From Cycas panzhihuaensis (lineage: Eukaryota > Cycadophyta), in the NCBI GenBank assembly GCA_023213395.1, contig CM041465.1:212481741-212545740 (forward strand): 64,000 bases of DNA. The letters are read 5' to 3'. The notes beneath the pieces were generated by a model. That model had not been told where the DNA came from. It did no database searches and saw only the letters and a program-made list of their open reading frames with translations. Positions 60,273 through 64,000 of the stretch are shown here, in pieces (within the stretch, counting starts at the first letter, position 1; each line of letters opens with the position of its first letter). Made by a program: the position numbers and the translations under genes.

Positions 60273-62238
60273 TTATATTTATGTGCCTCTATAAAGTAAT
60301 TGAATCGATCCATTTTGGATCATTTTTCAACAAAATTCCTCTATTTATTAATTGCCATTTAACAGGCAATCAATTTTTACTGTTTTTTATTTTTTTACAA
60401 AGTTTGATAAAAACTTAACTAGATTTAATAAAATTTCAAATACATAGGGGCATTTATGTTTTATCTTCCTTCATAATTAGCCCTCGGAACTGCATTCCAA
60501 TGAACCTCCATACTATTTATTAATCTCCTAGATTTATGGAGTTAGTTCTAGGAATCTAGGAGGTCTATCCAAATGCCTAAACAAAGGTTGTTTTAGGGGT
60601 TTGTTATTTTGTATATTGGTTTCAGTTATTTATTAATAAAATCTAGCTTAGGAGGTGGTTTTTCTTCCCCAGAAGGGGTTTTCCACCTATCAACCATGTG
60701 TACATGTGCATTGTCTCTTTCATTTGTATCTCTTCTATTCTTGTGATGTTATGATTGTGTACATGTGCCTATTCTATCAGTGTTAAAGGGTTAGTTTACT
60801 ATATTTCAAACTTTTTATTTTTTATTTTTTTTACATAAAGAGATCTATTTGATTTTTATTCTATATATTCATATTAGAAAGTGGGAGTTTTATAAAATTA
60901 TACTCGTTGGATTCATATTTTAGAGCTCTATAGTCTAGAGTTATCTTCTACTTATTTTGAGTCAGTTTTTGTAGGATTTGAGTTAGTCAAAATTGACCTT
61001 TATTTACTGCACTTATTTCACTTACCATAGGAAGGTCTTTTCATGGTTTTTTTAATATCTTGATCTTTATTGCTCTAAATTAAAAATTGTCTAAATCATC
61101 AAAATTTTTTTTTAGAGATCTTCATAATAGAATAGATTTCACTTCATTTTAGCTTCATTTTGTAGGTTCTTGAAGCTCCTCAAGTTAAGATTCTAATTTA
61201 GTCCCACTTAGATATTTTGGTGATATTTTTTGAACTAAAACCTTTTGGAATTGAATATATTTGATTAATATCTATCTTCTAGCTGATTATTAATAATATT
61301 TATTGATGTTTTTTAGACTTATAAGTTATTTTTATAATGTTTTAGTATTCTTTGGTTTTTGAGGCAAAATGACCCCTTATCACGCTCAAAACTAAAATTA
61401 GATATTTCTTACCTTAGAATTTCATTTCTATTATATTTAAAAGTATCTCTAAGCTATTTTTTTGATTGATTAAGGAGATTTTATTAAATGTTGATGCTTG
61501 TTTAAGGCCATTTTGTCTTCTTATTTACTTATCAAGTATAGTTTATTTTACAAAGATTTCTTTAAAGAGCTTATTCTCATCTTATTTATACTTCATCTAG
61601 AAGCATTTACTAACTATTTTTTATGCACTTGAGCTCTCTTTTTATTAGTTGAAGGATTTTTAAGTTTCTTAAGACCTCCTCATATTCCTTAAAGTCATTT
61701 ATGTGTATCATTATATAAAAATGATATATATTTGTTGATACATTTAAGATTTAAGTCCTTCATTACATTTTGAATTCTCCATAAGGTTTCTTATACATTT
61801 TTAGCAAAAAAAGCATAAGCATTGGTTATTCATTTTGAAAAGAATTGATTAGTTCTCTAAAGGATTCATCTTGTTTATTTAAAACTTTTTTTAGTATTTA
61901 AAAGATCATTGATTCATTTATAGATCCTTCATTTGATTCATTTGAAAAGCATTAAGAGTTACTTCAAGATTCTTTATTTGAGGAGATTTACTTGTTAAGA
62001 CATCCTTGCATCAAAGCATTCAAATTGGAAGAGCATAAATATTCTTCTAGCTCTTATTCTTACAAGCAAGTTGTTTATTTTATTGTTTAAATAAAAAGAG
62101 AAGGGATTGAGTATTCACATCTACATTACTTTATTAAAAGAAATATTTCTTGTGATTCAAAAGATTTAAGGAGATACCCTTCTTTTGTTCAAGATTGATT
62201 TGTTTATTAGAGGTTATGATTAAGTAATTACAATAGTA
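58419..62238 (+). other. Leader of element H, no gene
   Basis: AT-rich, with an (AT)n tract at 60211-60268. Words such as TTCATTTGAAAAG recur between 61800 and 62000, as in the element F leader. No protein-coding text recognised. Confidence 0.5.
60211..60268. repeat. (AT)n microsatellite, about 58 bp
   Basis: Uninterrupted AT dinucleotides. Confidence 0.95.
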
Positions 62239-63030
62239 ATGATTGAGAATAATACTAGGTTTCCTATATTTGATGGGATGATTTTTTATATTTGGAGATA
62301 TATATAAAAAGTTCACTCTGTTGAAAATGACTTATAGAAAATTATAAAACATGGTTACCAAGTGAGTGAAGCTAATTTTAGAGAAAGCTTTAGAAAAGAT
62401 AATGAAGCTTTAGCACTAATGTTTTGTACCATAAATGATGATGTATTCATTTATGTTAGTGATTTAACCATATCCAAATCTATATAGGATATGATAAAAT
62501 TGATTTATAGGGGAGAAATTTTAAAATTAAATAAATTTAACTATATTGATGATGTGTTTCCTATGAAATAGATGGTAGAGCAAGTAAATTTTGATGAAAA
62601 GACTAATATTACAAGTATTTTTAAAGATTTTAATAAGATCAATGAATACAATAATGTATTTGATAAGATTATATGTACATATGACATGATTTATTTTCAT
62701 AAGGCATAAGATCAAGAAAACCAAGTCAAAGATGGAGACATTATTACTTATTTGAAGAAAGCCACGTCTATTTGGAAACCACTTAAGATACTTACTATTG
62801 AAAAGATGACATTACAAGTTAATGACCACATCAAGGATGGAGACAAAACTACAAGATATGAGGTCAATCCCTTCTTCAAAGTATATCTCAATTATTTATT
62901 CCATAAGCTTAAGGAGAAATTGAAGATGTACGTGATGGACATTAAGGGGGAGAATGTTGGGATTAATGCCTCTCACCTAACACCCCCACATTTGGAGCAT
63001 GTGAGTGTATACATTCTTATGGTAACCTAA
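62239..63030 (+). pseudogene. Element H gag, running into the 3' LTR
   Basis: From ATG 62239 the frame stays in register to 63030 with only nonsense changes. FPIFDGMIFYIW (DUF4219) is followed by NFRESFRKDNEALALMFCTI, SKSI-DMIKLIYRGE and NYIDDVFPMK. The tail, open from 62752, reads VYLNYLFHKLKEKLKMYVMD, then IKGENVG encoded by the polypurine tract and LTR start. It ends inside the LTR at 63030. Same family as the F and G gags. Confidence 0.8.
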
Positions 63031-63348
63031 GGTAAGTTTATTTTATTATGCTTTGTTATTATTTTAATGTCAAGTTATTATTTTATATTTTTTTGAATTC
63101 TAGAGGTTGAGGAGGTTTCCCTTCTGCTTCCCAAGTATATATTTTATGGGCTGTATAACCCTATGTTCTTCAATACCACCAAATAATAAAAATTAATCGT
63201 ACTCTTCACAATGGCTTAATAAAATGATGTTTTGAATATTGATCTTTAATATGGATTGAGTTATATGTAATTACCTGTTTGGCTCTCTCTCTTGCATTTT
63301 TTAATTCTAACATTGTATCAGAAGCTATTAGACATCTAATTTCTAATA
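62955..63348 (+). repeat. Element H 3' LTR
   Basis: Starts TGTTGGGATTAATGCC and ends TTTCTAATA (CA decayed to TA). Similar to 58031-58406, with an extra TATTATTTTAATGTCAAG insertion near 63060. Confidence 0.9.
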
Positions 63349-64000
63349 GTCTAGTTTTTTTATTATAGAATCTAGCTCAACATCCATGGATCTTCTCCAC
63401 TCAATATGTTTTTTTACTTCAGTAAATGATTGTGGTTCTACATGGATAAATAAGGCTTTTAGTTTTTGACTTCTTATTCTATGGGGAAGTATTTCACCTT
63501 TATCTCCCTCTATAGTTTTGAGGTACTACTTAGGAACCCTCTTTTCCCTTTTGCCTTCTTTAGTCCTTAATTGATTTGGGGAGACTTCTTCATCCTCTAG
63601 AGTAGAGTTTGAGTGAGAACCTTGAGGTGAAATAGGCTCTTCTAAAATATCTTCTAAAGTTATGCTAGATTCTTCTTCTGTAGGAGTAATTGGAGGAGCT
63701 ATCTAAGATGCTTTCTCTATCATTTGAATTTAACTTGTACTTTCTTCTTTATCTTCTTCATTAAAAATAACATCTCAACTTATATATACTTTATTTATTT
63801 TTGGATCTATGAACTTTTAGGCCTTGGAATTTTTGCTATATCTAACCATAATGCATTCTGAATGTTTTGAATCTAGATTTGTTCTTTTTTTATTTGGTAT
63901 ATGGACAAAGGCTTGGCTACTAAATACTTTTAGGTGATTTATATCTGGTTTCCTTGTAGTCTATGTTTCCTCTAGAGTAGGATGATCTACTACCTTGGTT
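63349..64000 (-). pseudogene. Copia element K, RT N-terminus and integrase-RT linker (continues off the window)
   Basis: On - the segment next to element H reads VEPQSFTEVKKHIEWRRSMD followed by VELDSIIKK, the start of copia RT. It resumes as QTWELIELL at 58030. Further on lies the Ser/Glu-rich linker, then an integrase C-terminal segment near 63820-63990. The 5' end of the element lies beyond 64000. Confidence 0.75.

Larger units (their letters stand above)
58031..63348 (+). mobile_element. Element H: gag-only LTR retrotransposon
   Basis: LTRs at 58031-58406 and 62955-63348. Flanks GTCTG (58026-58030) and GTCTA (63349-63353) are a target duplication with one transition. The exact primer site TGGTATCAGAGC starts at 58407 and the PPT AAGGGGGAGAA lies at 62944-62954. 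The only gene is gag (62239-63030), beside the 3' LTR after a 3.8-kb leader. It interrupts the RT gene of copia K. Confidence 0.9.

Overview
The window looks like intergenic DNA from a large-genome seed plant. Every coding trace with a recognisable domain but two belongs to an LTR retrotransposon. The two exceptions are a short ABC-transporter fragment (about 21255-21425) and an antisense plant-mobile-domain (PMD) gene inside a gypsy element. Many old, nested, stop-riddled Ty1/copia and Ty3/gypsy elements with almost no host genes would fit a gymnosperm, but the sequence alone cannot prove the species. I see no tRNA, rRNA, CRISPR or intact host gene.

Layout. 517-2640: relic of a + strand copia element. 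5500-5960: a - strand copia RNase H scrap. 6647-9809: element A, a 3.2-kb gag-only LTR element (- strand) with a perfect 5-bp target duplication. 9870-15450: a - strand copia element (M), split at its RT YVDD box by element B (10561-13666), a sister of A. 15548-34870: a four-deep nest. A + strand copia element (N: LTR at 15548, pol at 32400-34870) contains F (17442-31433, +). The 5' LTR of F contains G (17689-27745, -), and G contains C (22674-25544, +), a third member of the A/B family. 34890-36990: the 5' half of a - strand copia element (L). 39673-64000: a - strand copia element (K) interrupted twice, by a 16.7-kb Tat/Ogre-like Ty3/gypsy element (40163-56861) and by the gag-only element H (58031-63348).

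Two themes stand out. First, A/B/C, F, G and H form a set of non-autonomous elements. Each keeps only a copia-type gag (DUF4219/UBN2 type) next to the 3' LTR and has no pol. They share an almost identical PPT/LTR junction (ATTAAGGGGGAGA then TGTTGG). F, G and H also share a C-terminal Gag motif that runs into the PPT, and a run of small hairpins in the LTR just after the TATA-like box, with one base-pair substitution consistent with compensation. They look like satellites moved by a common copia partner.

Second, the gypsy element carries gag-pro-RT-RNH-IN in one frame up to about 48500. It then has a 176-bp tandem duplication, an antisense gene with a PMD domain and a coiled-coil tail, a cluster of perfect inverted repeats upstream of that gene, and a separate intact second RNase H ORF just before the 3' LTR. 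Its ordinary RNase H lacks the first catalytic Asp.

Decay is dominated by C-to-T/G-to-A nonsense changes (CAG, CAA, CGA and TGG turned into stops), with surprisingly few frameshifts. This fits long methylation and deamination of silenced elements. Coordinates of LTR ends come from reading terminal motifs and target duplications by eye; ends marked approximate are uncertain.
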